A DNA stretch of 64,000 nucleotides from Methylomonas paludis (GTDB lineage Bacteria; Pseudomonadota; Gammaproteobacteria; Methylococcales; Methylomonadaceae): contig NZ_CP073754.1 of the NCBI RefSeq assembly GCF_018734325.1, forward strand, positions 3,038,001 to 3,102,000. The letters are read 5' to 3'. Positions 36,123-47,816 of this stretch are shown here, in pieces. The position numbers and the translations under genes were made by a program. Each line of letters opens with the position of its first letter. Position 1 is the stretch's first letter. The notes beneath the pieces were generated by a model. That model searched no databases. It had not been told where the DNA came from and saw only the letters and a list, made by a program, of their open reading frames with translations.

Positions 36123-37976
36123 ATGAAGAAGCCTGTACTAAACTGGCTGCTTGCTGCATCAGTAACTGCTTTGATAGCTGCACCCACTGTATCTACTGCT
36201 AACAGCGACCTAGAAAAATTAACACAGAACCCAGCCAACTGGGCATCTTGGGGCGGTGATTACGCTGGTACACGTTACAGCAAACTGTCACAAATCAACG
36301 CACAAAACGTAAAAACCCTGCAACCTGCTTGGTCTTTCTCTACTGGTGTGCTGCGTGGTCATGAAGGCGGCCCTCTGGTTGTTAATGGTGTTCTGTACAT
36401 ACACACACCTTTCCCTAACACCGTTTACGCAATCGATCAAAAAACCAAAGCCGTAATCTGGGAATTCACTCCAACTCAAGATGCTGACGTGACTATTCCT
36501 GTCATGTGCTGCGATACTGTTAACCGTGGTTTAGCTTATGGCGACGGCAAAATTTTCCTGCAACAGTCTGACACTGTTCTGACTGCACTGGATGCCAAAA
36601 CCGGTAAACGCGTTTGGAGCGTACAAAACGGCGACCCAAAATTGGGTATGACCAACACCAATGCACCTATCGTGGTTAAAGACAAAGTCATTACCGGTAT
36701 TTCCGGTGGTGAGTTCGGTGTACGCGGCTTCCTGGCAGCTTACAACATCCGTACCGGTCAGTTGGATTGGAAAGGTTACAGCATGGGTCCTGATAAAGAC
36801 ACCCTGATCAACCCAAGCAAAACCACCGCGTGGAAAGACGGCAAAACTCAAGTCGTTGGCACTGATTCCGGCACTAGCACCTGGAAAGGTGACCAATGGA
36901 AAATCGGCGGCGGCACCACCTGGGGCTGGTACAGCTACGATCCTAAACTGAATCTGGTTTATTACGGCTCAGGCAACCCTTCTACCTGGAACCCAGTACA
37001 ACGTCCTGGCGACAACAAATGGTCCATGTCTTTGTGGGCACGTGATGCTGACACCGGGGAAGTTAAATGGGTTTACCAAATGACTCCACATGACGAATGG
37101 GATTATGACGGTATCAATGAAACCGTTCTGGTTGACCAAGAAGTCAAAGGTAAATTGCACAAAACCATCGTTCACTTTGACCGTAACGGTTTTGGCTATA
37201 CCCTGGATCGTGAAACCGGTGAACTGTTGGTTGCTGAAAAATTCGACAAATCTGTTAACTGGGCTTCTCACGTTGACCTGAACACTGGCCGTCCACAAGT
37301 TGTGCCTGAATTCAGTACTGAATTCCACGGCGAAGACGTTAACACTGTTGGTACTTGCCCTGCAGCTCTGGGTGCAAAAAACCAGCAGCCTGTTTCTTAC
37401 TCTCCACAAACCGGTCTGTTCTATATCTCAGGTAACCATTTGTGCATGGAGTATGAACCATTTGAAGTTACCTACACAGCTGGTCAACCTTATGTTGGTG
37501 CCACCCTGTCAATGTCACCTGCCGGCGCTGATGTTATCACCGGCAAAAAAGACGGCACTACCAACTTGGGTCAGTTTACTGCTTATGATGCTAAAACCGG
37601 CAAAATTGCTTGGTCTAACAAAGAGCAGTTCTCAGTATGGTCAGGTTCAGTTGCAACCGCTGGCGGCGTTGTATTCTACGGCACTCTGGAAGGTTACCTG
37701 AAAGCAGTTGATGCTAAAACCGGTAAAGAATTGTATAAATTCAAAACCCCTTCAGGCATCATCGGTAACGTTAATACCTGGGAATTTGAAGGCAAACAAT
37801 ACGTAGGCGTTCTGTCTGGTATTGGCGGCTGGGCAGGTATCGGTATCGCAGCTGGTCTGGACGACGGCTCTAGCTCTTCTAACTCAGAAGGTCTGGGCGC
37901 GGTAGGTGCTTACAGAAGCTTAAGCTCTTACACCAAACTGGGCGGTACTTTAACTGTATTCGCTCTGCCAGACTAA
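36123..37976 (+). CDS. xoxF: Lanthanide-dependent methanol dehydrogenase
   Basis: 617 residues. Signal peptide to about residue 26, then an eight-bladed PQQ propeller. Key marks: vicinal Cys129-Cys130 ([10 protein letters not shown]), and catalytic D327 with the extra D329 in DEWDYDG; the second Asp, which MxaF lacks, marks lanthanide enzymes. Trp-docking repeats ([21 protein letters not shown]) recur. It oxidises methanol in the periplasm. The sequence resembles the XoxF5 clade. AGGAGG precedes the ATG and a strong terminator follows, so it is probably monocistronic and highly expressed. Confidence 0.95.
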   Translation: MKKPVLNWLLAASVTALIAAPTVSTANSDLEKLTQNPANWASWGGDYAGTRYSKLSQINAQNVKTLQPAWSFSTGVLRGHEGGPLVVNGVLYIHTPFPNTVYAIDQKTKAVIWEFTPTQDADVTIPVMCCDTVNRGLAYGDGKIFLQQSDTVLTALDAKTGKRVWSVQNGDPKLGMTNTNAPIVVKDKVITGISGGEFGVRGFLAAYNIRTGQLDWKGYSMGPDKDTLINPSKTTAWKDGKTQVVGTDSGTSTWKGDQWKIGGGTTWGWYSYDPKLNLVYYGSGNPSTWNPVQRPGDNKWSMSLWARDADTGEVKWVYQMTPHDEWDYDGINETVLVDQEVKGKLHKTIVHFDRNGFGYTLDRETGELLVAEKFDKSVNWASHVDLNTGRPQVVPEFSTEFHGEDVNTVGTCPAALGAKNQQPVSYSPQTGLFYISGNHLCMEYEPFEVTYTAGQPYVGATLSMSPAGADVITGKKDGTTNLGQFTAYDAKTGKIAWSNKEQFSVWSGSVATAGGVVFYGTLEGYLKAVDAKTGKELYKFKTPSGIIGNVNTWEFEGKQYVGVLSGIGGWAGIGIAAGLDDGSSSSNSEGLGAVGAYRSLSSYTKLGGTLTVFALPD

Positions 37977-38005
37977 TTTCTGCTGTTTAGAAGCTAGTCA
38001 AGCCA

Positions 38006-38037
38006 GCCTTGGCCGAGAAATCGGCCAAGGCTTTTTT
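38006..38037 (+). terminator. Strong Rho-independent terminator after xoxF
   Basis: A perfect 11-bp stem, GCCTTGGCCGA / TCGGCCAAGGC, with a GAAA tetraloop, is followed by six T residues. Confidence 0.9.
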
Positions 38038-38074
38038 GTATGCGCCAGTTTTATTCTGGCTGAGCACGGGTTAG

Positions 38075-38239
38075 TTAATTCAACAAACGGAATGTTTTTT
38101 GTTTAGCCCACTGCCACCAACTTTCCAAAACGCAGTGCAGATTATTAACCGCTATTGCACCAATGAACTGCGTTAAAAATTGTTTCAATTCTGAACGCGA
38201 ATAGTTACCATGCCCACCAAAATAGCTGTACAGTGTGAT
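38075..38239 (-). pseudogene. Possible gene remnant in the xoxF-xoxJ gap
   Basis: The minus strand is open for more than 54 codons, ending LESWWQWAKQKTFRLLN at 38075, with no start codon or ribosome-binding site. The residue mix is protein-like (aromatic and basic, VNNLHCVLESWWQW) and could be the 3' end of a lost gene, perhaps a transposase or integrase. The evidence is composition only. Confidence 0.2.
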
Positions 38240-38269
38240 CCACCTCTTTTTTGAACTACTCCTGTTACG

Positions 38270-39124
38270 ATGAAAAACTCAGCCCATTTTAAAAAACTAT
38301 GGCTAGTCGGCAGCCTGCTAATACCGACAACTATTCATGCCGCAGATAAATTCAAGGTCTGCGCCGATCCGCTGCACCCACCCTATTCGAGCAAGGATAA
38401 TAGCGGCTACGAAAATAAAATCGCTACCCTGTTCGCCGAACAATTGGGACAGGAACTGGAATACTTCTGGTTTCCGGAACGTATGGGCTTTATCCGCAAC
38501 ACGCTCAAGGCTGAAAATGACAACGGCAAGGGTTATAAATGCGATGTGATCATGGGCTTGCCGCCAGGATCGGAACTGGCAGATACCACTAATCCGTATC
38601 TGCATTCCACTTATGTATTATTAATTGGCAAAGGCCGAGGCTGGGATGATATTAATTCGGCGGAGCAACTGGCGAACTTGCCTCTGGCAAAACAGGAAAA
38701 ACTCAAAATCGCCATGTTTGACCGGGGACCAGGCACAACCTGGTTGCAACAACACGGTTTACTGGAGCAAGGCATACCCTATCAAAGCATGACCGGCGAT
38801 AATGAGCATAATATCGCCATGCAGATTGAGCAGGACTTGCGTAAACAAAGCATAGACATGGTAATACTATGGGGGCCTATGGCGGCTTATGTGCAATCTC
38901 AGAGTGCGCCGGGCAGTTATATTGCCATCCCCATGATATCGACACCAAGCTTGCAGTTTGATTTTTCCATAGCCATGGCAGTGCGCCCTGGTGATAATAA
39001 GCGCAAGCAGTTGCTGAACGACTTAATAGCCAAAAATCAGGCTAAAATTCATGACATCATCAGCAACTACGGCATTATAAGTCTGCCGATACCTGTACAG
39101 GCTGCACCTAAAGATGATGATTAA
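38270..39124 (+). CDS. xoxJ: XoxJ/MxaJ-like periplasmic binding protein
   Basis: 284 residues. Signal peptide to about residue 24 (TTIHA-ADKF), then a substrate-binding-protein fold: FKVCADPLHPPYSSKDNSGY, GLPPGSELADTTNPYLHSTY, MFDRGPGTTWL, VILWGPMAAY. This is the quinoprotein-dehydrogenase-associated family that includes MxaJ and XoxJ, thought to help activate XoxF. It lies downstream of xoxF after the terminator, so it has its own promoter. The usual third member, the cytochrome xoxG, is not in the window. Confidence 0.88.
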   Translation: MKNSAHFKKLWLVGSLLIPTTIHAADKFKVCADPLHPPYSSKDNSGYENKIATLFAEQLGQELEYFWFPERMGFIRNTLKAENDNGKGYKCDVIMGLPPGSELADTTNPYLHSTYVLLIGKGRGWDDINSAEQLANLPLAKQEKLKIAMFDRGPGTTWLQQHGLLEQGIPYQSMTGDNEHNIAMQIEQDLRKQSIDMVILWGPMAAYVQSQSAPGSYIAIPMISTPSLQFDFSIAMAVRPGDNKRKQLLNDLIAKNQAKIHDIISNYGIISLPIPVQAAPKDDD

Positions 39125-39231
39125 CAGGGCTTGCCGGCATTAAGCCTGGGGTGGACCGGTCAGGGATTACTCTGCCAATATAGGCAAGAGACAGCTGGAT
39201 GATGTCAACACAGCTAACTGACCGGCGACTC

Positions 39232-40722
39232 CTATTCCCCAATTGGTACTTGGCGCCCAAACAGACCAATCAAATGCCTCAGGTAACTGACTTTATCGGC
39301 AGTCAACTGCGACCAGTCGAATCGCCAGTGCCAATTGCCTTCGGTAGTACCCGGTGTATTCATACGATCAACAGACCCCAAACGTAACACATCCTGCATC
39401 GGTATCACGGCGAGATTGGCAACCGAGGCCATAGCCGCGTGTATCAGCGCATTAGGCATGGGCAAGCTGGACCAGCCCAGATAGTCATAAACTCTTTGCT
39501 TTTCAATATCACTAAGCGTCTCGAACCAACCCAAAGTGGTATCGTTATCATGTGTACCGGTATACACCACACAATTGCCCAGATAATTCATCGGCAAATA
39601 CGGATTGTTATTATTGCCGTCAAATGCAAATTGCAGAATTTTCATACCGGGTAAATGAAACTCATCACGCAGGGCTTCGACTTCCTCGGTAATAATACCC
39701 AAATCTTCAGCCACCAAGGCCAATGCCGGAAAGGCTTTTTGGATGGTTGCCAGTAATTCCCGGCCTGGGGCCGCTACCCATTTGCCATTAATGGCAGTGG
39801 TTTCCTGCTCAGGCACTTCCCAAGCAGCTTCAAAGCCTCGGAAATGATCTATTCTGAGAATGTCGAACATTTCATATTGAGTCTCTAAACGTTCCAGCCA
39901 CCATTTAAAGCCGTTTTTTTGCTGGTACTCCCAATCATAGTGAGGATTACCCCAACGCTGGCCATCAGCAGAGAAATAGTCCGGCGGCACTCCGGCCACG
40001 ACATCCATACCCCCGGTGGAATTCAATTTAAATTCATCACGATTGGCCCAGACATCTGCACTATCATAGGAAACGAAGATTGGTATATCTCCAAATAGTA
40101 AGACTTGTTTTTCGGCTGCATAAGCTTTTAATTCCTGCCATTGCCGAAAAAACAGATACTGTTCAAACTTGATGGCCTCCAGCACATCTTTCAACAAATT
40201 GCGGGCATCACTGAGGGCTTCCGGCTCACGCTCCTTCAACGCTTCCGGCCATTGTATCCAGCTCTTATGTGAAAACAGGTTTCTCAGCGCAATAAACATG
40301 GCAAAATCATCCAGCCATTTAGCCCTATCCTGACAAAATTGCTGAAAGCTCTCACGTTCATCTGCTTCTGCCAATAATTGAAAACCATAAAAGGCCTTGG
40401 CTATCAGGCAACTTTTACCAAATTCGTGATTGGCGTGACAATCATTGCAACTGTCATGGCTTTGTATCCAACCTTTGTCCACCAGCCAATCGATGCTGAT
40501 TAAGGCTGGATTTCCGGCATGAGCCGATAGGCATTGGTACGGAGAACCATCACTATGCGGCATACCCAATGGCAGGGTTTGCCAGACGCTAACACCGGCA
40601 TCATGCAGAAAATTGACGAAATTATAGGCTTCAGTGCCTAAATCGCCACATTCACCACGGCCAGGTAAGGAGGTAATATGCAGCAATACACCTGCACGGC
40701 GTTGATCCAAAAAAGAACTCAT
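39232..40722 (-). CDS. malQ: 4-alpha-glucanotransferase
   Basis: 496 residues, GH77. N-terminal RRAGVLLHITSLPG; nucleophile Asp in LRIDHFRG (about 291), acid/base Glu in LVAEDLG (about 338), and TGTHDNDTTLGW (about 392). It transfers maltodextrin segments between chains in glycogen metabolism. Third gene of glgC-GH57-malQ, starting 18 bp after the GH57 stop. Confidence 0.95.
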   Translation of the reverse strand: MSSFLDQRRAGVLLHITSLPGRGECGDLGTEAYNFVNFLHDAGVSVWQTLPLGMPHSDGSPYQCLSAHAGNPALISIDWLVDKGWIQSHDSCNDCHANHEFGKSCLIAKAFYGFQLLAEADERESFQQFCQDRAKWLDDFAMFIALRNLFSHKSWIQWPEALKEREPEALSDARNLLKDVLEAIKFEQYLFFRQWQELKAYAAEKQVLLFGDIPIFVSYDSADVWANRDEFKLNSTGGMDVVAGVPPDYFSADGQRWGNPHYDWEYQQKNGFKWWLERLETQYEMFDILRIDHFRGFEAAWEVPEQETTAINGKWVAAPGRELLATIQKAFPALALVAEDLGIITEEVEALRDEFHLPGMKILQFAFDGNNNNPYLPMNYLGNCVVYTGTHDNDTTLGWFETLSDIEKQRVYDYLGWSSLPMPNALIHAAMASVANLAVIPMQDVLRLGSVDRMNTPGTTEGNWHWRFDWSQLTADKVSYLRHLIGLFGRQVPIGE

Positions 40723-40740
40723 GTATGCCTAATCAGTAAA

Positions 40741-42429
40741 TTAAATTTCGTTGCCACGGCGCATTGCCCCACCCATGGCCGGTGCACCAGATCCTTGGGT
40801 AAATGCCAAAGCCAAATATCCCGGCGGCTCTTCTCCCAGTAAGCGATAAAGATTGCTGAGATTAAGTCTATATTGTTTTTCAAAGTCGCTGACTGCTTCG
40901 CCGGGATTATAGTCGCCAAACCACCAGAACCAATCTGAGCCTTCGCATACCGCCAGTTGAGCTTCAGCCATATTTAGTTGCTGATCGGAGAGCCTGCCTT
41001 CGGCCACGGCCTTATCGAATGCGGTTTTGACATCACCCAGCATATCCCAGCCATAGTTCTTATCAGCATCGCCTATCCAGGTAGAAAATGTGCCGTAAAC
41101 CCAACTTCCCGCCACCAGTTTAGGTAAAAGAGTGGGCGTTTCGCCCTGCTCCAGACACTCGGAAAAAGTAGTGAGTTCTATACGGGGATGCTCACTTAAA
41201 CGCCGGTACAAGGCATTCAGAAAATGATACCCATTATCCGGGAAATATTCCCAGGCATTTTCACCATCCATGATAATGGAAACCACCGCAGGACGTTTTT
41301 CATAATCAGCAATGTTTTCCAGATGCTTAATAAAATCGGCTACGGCATCGTCAGCATGCCATTTGGAGTATTCAAAGCCGATCAGATCTGATAAACCATC
41401 ATCCCGAAAAAAACAGGCAATATTGGTATCTTCCAATTTAAAAGGATGATGCAGGCTGGTTGTTGCGGCATTCATCCCAGAAGCTTGCAGGCTGTTATGT
41501 AAAACATTGCCACCGCTGGCTGTCCATTTAAAACCAAAATCAGATAGTATTTGCAAAGTGCGCTCACTGATACTACCTTCTGAAGGCCAGCAGCCTTTAG
41601 GCTCAAAACCAAAGAAATGCCTGAAGGTGACCACGCCTCTCTGCAAGTGCCATAACACCCGCTGCTCACCACCGGGATAGTCGTTCAGCATCGGCAAGCT
41701 GGCGGTGGGCATGGCCTCCCGCGCACTTTGTATCTCCAGCATCAAGGGCATGATCGGGTGAGCATACGGGGTGACTGATAATTCAATACGGCCTTTGCGC
41801 GCCAGTGATTTATAACGATAAATGACTTTCGAGAGTAAATCACCGATGATTTCCACAATTTCTATTCTATCGTGCAAGGTAAAGTTTTTACCTTTTTCAA
41901 TCAGGCGCCGCACTCGTTCATCATTGAGCTTTACGGACTCTCCCATCCAAATCAGGTGATACCAAACCAATACATCGGAAACGAACTGGGCATTCAGGTA
42001 ATTAACCGCATCCTGATGAGCCAAAATCCAGTCGCTCATTTCTATTAATTTACGAAACGCCGGATACCGATTTATTTGTCTTTCCCGATTGGCTTTTTTG
42101 CAGTCTCTGAGCAATTTCAACCGTTTTTCGACATCCGAAGATACCGAAGGTTCAACCAATGCCGCCAGCAAAGGATCTTTGATGGCAATTCTGTCATGCA
42201 GATAACTGCTGACCTGATTGGAATAATCCTCTATCTGCTCGAGCAAAATCGGCGCGAAGTTGACCACAGCCTTAGCACCAGGAACCGATTCCAGATGCCC
42301 GGCCATATCGATGTAATCCTTAATCACATGCAGATAGGTCCACGGCAGCTTAAACTCGCCGCTTTGCATATCTCGATACTCAGGTTGGTGCATGTGCCAG
42401 CACAACACCAATTTCAGTTTATCTGACAT
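40741..42429 (-). CDS. Glycoside hydrolase family 57 protein
   Basis: 562 residues. The GH57 motifs are visible: WHMHQP (residues 11-16), the middle motif with [12 protein letters not shown], the nucleophile region GCWPSEGS (about 285) and [12 protein letters not shown] (about 385). The family acts on alpha-1,4 or alpha-1,6 glucans; here, between glgC and malQ, it probably trims or debranches glycogen. Its start overlaps the end of glgC by 11 bp. Exact specificity cannot be read from the sequence. Confidence 0.9.
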   Translation of the reverse strand: MSDKLKLVLCWHMHQPEYRDMQSGEFKLPWTYLHVIKDYIDMAGHLESVPGAKAVVNFAPILLEQIEDYSNQVSSYLHDRIAIKDPLLAALVEPSVSSDVEKRLKLLRDCKKANRERQINRYPAFRKLIEMSDWILAHQDAVNYLNAQFVSDVLVWYHLIWMGESVKLNDERVRRLIEKGKNFTLHDRIEIVEIIGDLLSKVIYRYKSLARKGRIELSVTPYAHPIMPLMLEIQSAREAMPTASLPMLNDYPGGEQRVLWHLQRGVVTFRHFFGFEPKGCWPSEGSISERTLQILSDFGFKWTASGGNVLHNSLQASGMNAATTSLHHPFKLEDTNIACFFRDDGLSDLIGFEYSKWHADDAVADFIKHLENIADYEKRPAVVSIIMDGENAWEYFPDNGYHFLNALYRRLSEHPRIELTTFSECLEQGETPTLLPKLVAGSWVYGTFSTWIGDADKNYGWDMLGDVKTAFDKAVAEGRLSDQQLNMAEAQLAVCEGSDWFWWFGDYNPGEAVSDFEKQYRLNLSNLYRLLGEEPPGYLALAFTQGSGAPAMGGAMRRGNEI

Positions 42430-43699
42430 AGTGTCGTCTTTGTCCTAACATATCGGAAGTCACTAGTACTACCCCACCCGCACTGACATAAAAACGCTTT
42501 TCATCCTCCTCCCGATTTTCACCAATCACGGTACCTTCCGGGATTTGACAGGTTTTTTCGATAATAGCCTTGGTTATCCGACAATGTCTACCAATATTGA
42601 CATCCGGCATAATCACCGAATCCCGAACGGTACTATAAGAGTTAACCCTGACCTGCGAAAACAATAAAGAATGCCGGACTGTTGCTCCTGATATGACACA
42701 ACCACCTGATACCATAGAGTCTATGGCCTGACCTCTTCTATCATCGTCATCAAACACAAATTTGGCCGGCGGTGTCTGAGCCTGATAAGTCCAAATCGGC
42801 CAGGTGTTATCATACAGATTCATATCGGGCTGTACACCTATCAGCTCCATATTGGCCGCCCAATAGGCATCTATAGTACCCACATCCCGCCAATAGCTCT
42901 GCTGACCGCTTTGCATATCCAGAAACGGATAGGCATTAACCCGGTATTTATCAATGACCGCCGGGATAATGTCTTTACCGAAATCTCGATTTGAGCCAGG
43001 CATGTCGGCATCTTTAATCAGTTGTTCGAACAGAAAACCAGCATTGAATATGTAGATACCCATAGAAGCCAAAGCCGTATTTTCGCGTCCCGGCATCACT
43101 GGTGGATGCTCCGGTTTTTCCACAAAAGCCCTGACTCGGCGATTTTCATCAACATCCATCACACCAAACTCTTTTGCATCTTGTAGCGGGACTTCAATGC
43201 AGCCTATCGTTAAATCGGCATTATTGTCAACATGATCAGCAAGCATAGCGGAATAATCCATTTTATAGATATGGTCGCCCGCCAATACCAGCACGAATTC
43301 TGGCTCACGTGACCGCAAAATATCGATATTCTGATAGACCGCATCGGCTGTACCCTGATACCAGGAATGTTCATCGTGGCGTTGCTGCGCCGGCATCAAA
43401 TCCACATATTCGCCAAATTCGCCGCGTAAAAACCCCCAGCCTTGCTGGATATGCCGAATTAGTGAATCGGCTTTGTACTGAGTCAATACACCGATTTTGC
43501 GGATATCGGAATTGATGCAATTCGATAAGGGAAAATCGATAATACGGAACTTACCGCCAAACGGCACTGCCGGTTTGGCTCGCCAGTCCGTCATATGCTT
43601 AAGACGGGAGCCACGCCCCCCTGCTAAAATCAGGGCAATAGTATTGCGCGTCAATTCATTGACTCGTCTGGGCTGATTTTGTTTATCCACGGCTGACAT
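42419..43699 (-). CDS. glgC: Glucose-1-phosphate adenylyltransferase
   Basis: 426 residues, usual length. Nucleotide-binding start [20 protein letters not shown] ([20 protein letters not shown]), substrate motif FVEKPEHPP, and a C-terminal left-handed beta-helix. It makes ADP-glucose, the committed step of glycogen synthesis. Divergent from glgB with about 200 bp between, so the two halves of the cluster have separate promoters. Confidence 0.96.
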   Translation of the reverse strand: MSAVDKQNQPRRVNELTRNTIALILAGGRGSRLKHMTDWRAKPAVPFGGKFRIIDFPLSNCINSDIRKIGVLTQYKADSLIRHIQQGWGFLRGEFGEYVDLMPAQQRHDEHSWYQGTADAVYQNIDILRSREPEFVLVLAGDHIYKMDYSAMLADHVDNNADLTIGCIEVPLQDAKEFGVMDVDENRRVRAFVEKPEHPPVMPGRENTALASMGIYIFNAGFLFEQLIKDADMPGSNRDFGKDIIPAVIDKYRVNAYPFLDMQSGQQSYWRDVGTIDAYWAANMELIGVQPDMNLYDNTWPIWTYQAQTPPAKFVFDDDDRRGQAIDSMVSGGCVISGATVRHSLLFSQVRVNSYSTVRDSVIMPDVNIGRHCRITKAIIEKTCQIPEGTVIGENREEDEKRFYVSAGGVVLVTSDMLGQRRHYVR

Positions 43700-43902
43700 T
43701 TTTTAACCCTCTAAAAATTATTATTTCCGTCAAAACTTGACTCACGGCAAATTCTAACTAGTTTTGCTTGCCGCCTTGGTTCATTATCGTTACTCTTGAC
43801 CAAAAAGTAAAAATCAAACCACCAATACGACGAAACGATACCCTACAACACTGCTGAATCTTTTAAAAATCAAACTTACTATGATAACCAAGGCTCTCCA
43901 AA

Positions 43903-46080
43903 ATGAATAAGCCAAACCCAAAAAACACGTTTGATTCGAACCTGAAAAAAATCAGTGATGCCAAACATCATGATCCTTTTTCAGTTCTAGGCTTACACCA
44001 ACAAAAGAATAAACCATTAATCCGGGTTTTTTTACCTTATGCCGAATCCGTCCAGCTTGCCGAGAACGGCCCTGAAATGCAACGTTTGCCAGGTACCGAT
44101 TTCTTTGAATATTATCCCGGAGACCAACAAATTGCCAAGCACTATCCCTTGTACTGGATAGATAAAGATGGGCAATCACATCTGGATGTAGACCCCTACA
44201 GTTTTGGCCCAGTACTGACTGAATTTGACCGGCATTTGTTTGCCGAAGGCCAGCATTGGCATATCTACCAAAAACTCGGTGCACACTTACTAAGCATAGA
44301 TGACATTGACGGGGTTTACTTTGCGGTATGGGCACCCAATGCCCAACGCGTGAGTGTGGTAGGCGACTTTAATCGCTGGGACGGTAGAGTTCACGCCATG
44401 CGTAGCTTGGGCGACAGCGGTATCTGGGAAATTTTCATTCCCGGTCTGGAGGCCGGCTGCCTGTATAAATTTGAGATTCTGAATCGGCACAGTCAGGAAC
44501 TGCTGGTTAAAACCGACCCTTATGGTCAACAGTTTGAGTTCAGACCACAAACGGCGGCGATAGTTACTGCCGAACACAATTATCAATGGCAAGATGAGAC
44601 TTGGCTGAACCAGCGCCGCAACAGACAATGGCTACATGAACCGATGTCTATCTACGAGGTACATCTGGGTTCATGGCAACGCGATGCGCGCGGCAATTTC
44701 CTTAATTACCGTGAACTGGCCGTCACTCTGGTGGATTATGTCAAAGCGATGGGCTTTACCCATATTGAGCTGCTGCCGATTACTGAGCATCCGCTCGACA
44801 TTTCCTGGGGCTACCAGACCACCGGCTATTTTGCCCCCACCAGCCGCTACGGCACACCGGACGATTTTCGTTTTTTCGTTGATACCTGTCATGCCCAGAA
44901 TATTGGCGTACTGCTGGACTGGGTGCCGGCCCATTTTCCCAAAGACAGCTTTGCGTTGGCCCGCTTTGACGGCACGCCGCTATATGAACACGCCGACCCG
45001 CGTAAAGGCGAACATCGTGATTGGGGCACCCTGATTTACAACTATAGCCGTAACGAGGTGAAAAACTTTTTGCTGTCCAGCGCCTTCTTCTGGCTGGAAG
45101 AATTTCATCTGGACGGCCTACGCGTTGATGCGGTGGCCTCCATGCTATATCTGGACTATTCCCGGGAAGCCAACGACTGGATTCCGAACATCTATGGCGG
45201 CAATGAGAACCTGGAAGCTATAGACTTTCTGCGCCACTTAAACGCGGTTACCCACCAACAACACCCCGGCACCGTTATTATGGCCGAGGAATCGACCTCC
45301 TGGCCGCAGGTAACACGTCCAACCTGGACAGGTGGCTTAGGTTTCTCCATGAAATGGAATATGGGTTGGATGCATGATATTTTAAACTATATGCAACAAC
45401 AGGCCATTTACCGCTCTTATCATCACGACCAGTTAACTTTCGGCTTGCTGTACGCCTTTTCCGAGAACTTTATCCTGCCGTTTTCACATGATGAAGTAGT
45501 GCACGGCAAAGGCTCCTTACTGAATAAAATGCCGGGCGACGAATGGCAGCGTTTTGCCAATTTACGTTTGTTGTATACCCTGATGTTTACCTATCCCGGC
45601 AAAAAACTGCTGTTTATGGGTTGTGAATTCGGCCAGGGTACGGAGTGGAACGTGAATCGGGCTCTGGACTGGTATGTACTGGACTACCCACATCATCATG
45701 GCTTGCTACAATTGGTGAAAGACCTGAACAAGCTCTACACTGAGCAGGTTGCTTTACATGAGTTTGATTTTGACCATGCCGGCTTTGAATGGATAGATTG
45801 CCACGATGTCCAGCAATCCATTATCAGTTACCGGCGTAAAAGTGCCGACCAGGATCTGCTTGTAATACTGAACTTTACGCCTGTCCCGCGCGAAAAATAT
45901 CGCGTTGGTGTACCCAACCCTGGCGTCTATTCCGAAATCTTCAACTCGGATTCGCATTATTACAACGGCAGCAATACCGGCAACGGCCAAGCTGTCTCCG
46001 AACCCGTGCCATGGATGTCTAAACCACATTCCATTGTTGTCACCTTGCCGCCTTTGGCCGGCATTATCCTGAAAATGTAA
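43903..46080 (+). CDS. glgB: 1,4-alpha-glucan branching enzyme
   Basis: 725 residues, GH13. N-terminal CBM48-type domains ([20 protein letters not shown]), then the catalytic barrel with nucleophile D409 (LRVDAVASM), acid/base Glu near 461 ([11 protein letters not shown]) and HDE at about 529-531 ([12 protein letters not shown]). It forms alpha-1,6 branches in glycogen. It is 14 bp upstream of glgA in the same operon. Confidence 0.96.
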   Translation: MNKPNPKNTFDSNLKKISDAKHHDPFSVLGLHQQKNKPLIRVFLPYAESVQLAENGPEMQRLPGTDFFEYYPGDQQIAKHYPLYWIDKDGQSHLDVDPYSFGPVLTEFDRHLFAEGQHWHIYQKLGAHLLSIDDIDGVYFAVWAPNAQRVSVVGDFNRWDGRVHAMRSLGDSGIWEIFIPGLEAGCLYKFEILNRHSQELLVKTDPYGQQFEFRPQTAAIVTAEHNYQWQDETWLNQRRNRQWLHEPMSIYEVHLGSWQRDARGNFLNYRELAVTLVDYVKAMGFTHIELLPITEHPLDISWGYQTTGYFAPTSRYGTPDDFRFFVDTCHAQNIGVLLDWVPAHFPKDSFALARFDGTPLYEHADPRKGEHRDWGTLIYNYSRNEVKNFLLSSAFFWLEEFHLDGLRVDAVASMLYLDYSREANDWIPNIYGGNENLEAIDFLRHLNAVTHQQHPGTVIMAEESTSWPQVTRPTWTGGLGFSMKWNMGWMHDILNYMQQQAIYRSYHHDQLTFGLLYAFSENFILPFSHDEVVHGKGSLLNKMPGDEWQRFANLRLLYTLMFTYPGKKLLFMGCEFGQGTEWNVNRALDWYVLDYPHHHGLLQLVKDLNKLYTEQVALHEFDFDHAGFEWIDCHDVQQSIISYRRKSADQDLLVILNFTPVPREKYRVGVPNPGVYSEIFNSDSHYYNGSNTGNGQAVSEPVPWMSKPHSIVVTLPPLAGIILKM

Positions 46081-46094
46081 GCTTATTCCGAAAT

Positions 46095-47528
46095 ATGAAA
46101 AAAATTCTGTTTGCCAGCAGCGAAACACATCCCTTGATCAAAACCGGCGGCCTGGCGGATGTGGCCGGTAGTCTGCCTATTGCCTTGGCCGAATTAGGCC
46201 AGGATATTCGTGTCATCATGCCTAATTATCAGGGCATTAAAAATTGTGAACCTGGACGCTATCTGTGTACTGTGCGGGTAAATAATAGCGATATTCATTT
46301 ATTGGAAACCCGGTTACCTAATAGTGAGGTAGTCGTCTGGCTGGTGGATTACCCGCCGTTCTTTAACTTTCCGGGTAATCCTTACCATGACGAAAACGGT
46401 AAACCCTGGCCCAATATCGGCGATCGCTTTGCCTTGTTTTGCCGGATTGTAGTGGAAGTTGCTATGAATCGGGCTTATTTGGACTGGCAGCCAGATGTGG
46501 TGCACTGCAATGACTGGCAAACCGGGCTGGTACCGGCTTTGCTGTCTCTGGAAGAAAATCGGCCTGCCTCGATATTTACCATACACAATATGGCTTACCA
46601 GGGGATATTCCCGGCCAGTGCTTACACGCCTTTGAATCTGCCTGGTCAACTCTGGCATCAAGATGGCCTGGAATACCATGGTATGCTGTCTTTTATTAAA
46701 GGCGGTTTACAATTTGCTGACCGAATCACAACAGTCAGTCCCACCTATGCTCAGGAAATTCAAACCCCGGAGTTTGGTTATGGTCTGGAAGGATTACTGG
46801 CCTACCGGCACGATATCTTGTCCGGCATTATCAATGGCATTGATACCTCAATCTGGAATCCTGCTGATGATGTTTATCTTAATCATCATTACAGTGCCGA
46901 AAATCTATCCGGCAAACTGCAAAACAAACTTGAATTGCAGGAAAAACTAGGCTTACCCATTAATGCAGATATTCCATTGTTTGGCTTGATCGGGCGTCTG
47001 GTTGAACAAAAAGGCATCGATTTGCTGCTAAGCTGCCTGCCGGAAATGACCACACTACCTTTGCAGTTTGTGCTACTGGGCAGCGGTGACAAAAGCATAG
47101 AACTGAAGCTGGAGGATTTTGCCAGACTGTATCCCGACAAAATTGCCATCACCATCGGTTACAACGAACCGCTTGCTCATCAAATTGAAGCCGGTGCCGA
47201 TATTTTTCTGATGCCCTCGCGTTTTGAACCTTGCGGGCTTAATCAGATGTACAGCCAGCGCTATGGAACTCTCCCCATTATTCGTAAAACCGGAGGACTG
47301 GCTGATACGGTAGTGGACAGCTTACCGGATAGCATGACAAACGGGACTGCCAGCGGTATCGTGTTTAACGATCCGGTACCGGCAGCACTTTTAGAAGCTA
47401 TCAAACGCAGTCTGGTATTGTTTGCCCATAAGCCTACCTGGCAAAAAATTCAGCTCAGCGCCATGACCAAGGATTTTTCCTGGCAAAATAGCGCATCTCA
47501 ATATTTAGAGCTGTATAGCCAAATTTAA
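46095..47528 (+). CDS. glgA: Glycogen synthase (ADP-glucose)
   Basis: 477 residues, GT5. N-terminal KTGGLADVAGSLP (from K16) binds ADP-glucose; C-terminal motifs PSRFEPCGLNQMYSQRYGTL and RKTGGLADTV. It extends glycogen chains. Second gene of glgBA, followed by a hairpin terminator. Confidence 0.95.
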   Translation: MKKILFASSETHPLIKTGGLADVAGSLPIALAELGQDIRVIMPNYQGIKNCEPGRYLCTVRVNNSDIHLLETRLPNSEVVVWLVDYPPFFNFPGNPYHDENGKPWPNIGDRFALFCRIVVEVAMNRAYLDWQPDVVHCNDWQTGLVPALLSLEENRPASIFTIHNMAYQGIFPASAYTPLNLPGQLWHQDGLEYHGMLSFIKGGLQFADRITTVSPTYAQEIQTPEFGYGLEGLLAYRHDILSGIINGIDTSIWNPADDVYLNHHYSAENLSGKLQNKLELQEKLGLPINADIPLFGLIGRLVEQKGIDLLLSCLPEMTTLPLQFVLLGSGDKSIELKLEDFARLYPDKIAITIGYNEPLAHQIEAGADIFLMPSRFEPCGLNQMYSQRYGTLPIIRKTGGLADTVVDSLPDSMTNGTASGIVFNDPVPAALLEAIKRSLVLFAHKPTWQKIQLSAMTKDFSWQNSASQYLELYSQI

Positions 47529-47594
47529 ATATTGACGGACAAGCTTCACTGAATAGCAGCAAAAAACCTTTACTTCTATCTGTCCAGCCAGCAG

Positions 47595-47629
47595 CGCCGT
47601 TTGTGTTTGCCAAAACATAGGCGGCGTTT
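47595..47629 (+). terminator. Terminator after glgBA
   Basis: A 14-bp stem (CGCCGTTTGTGTTT with AAACATAGGCGGCG, all pairs if G-U wobbles count) with a GCCA loop is followed by TTTATT. Confidence 0.6.
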
Positions 47630-47816
47630 ATTAGCCCACACTCGACATTACCAGAGTTGACTGACTGATTTTACATGTTATGCTGTCAGCTGACGATCAT
47701 CGTATTTAGACCATGTTTAATACACTTTCACTGGCAGATAGCACTCAGTACGCCCAAAAATACTGCATACAAAATAAGTCAACTCATTAATTTTAAAAAT
47801 TATTATAGGTTACGAG

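Noticed and set aside
35923-36126. 67-residue frame upstream of xoxF
   Set aside because: Poor start context, runs into the xoxF ribosome-binding site, no protein features.
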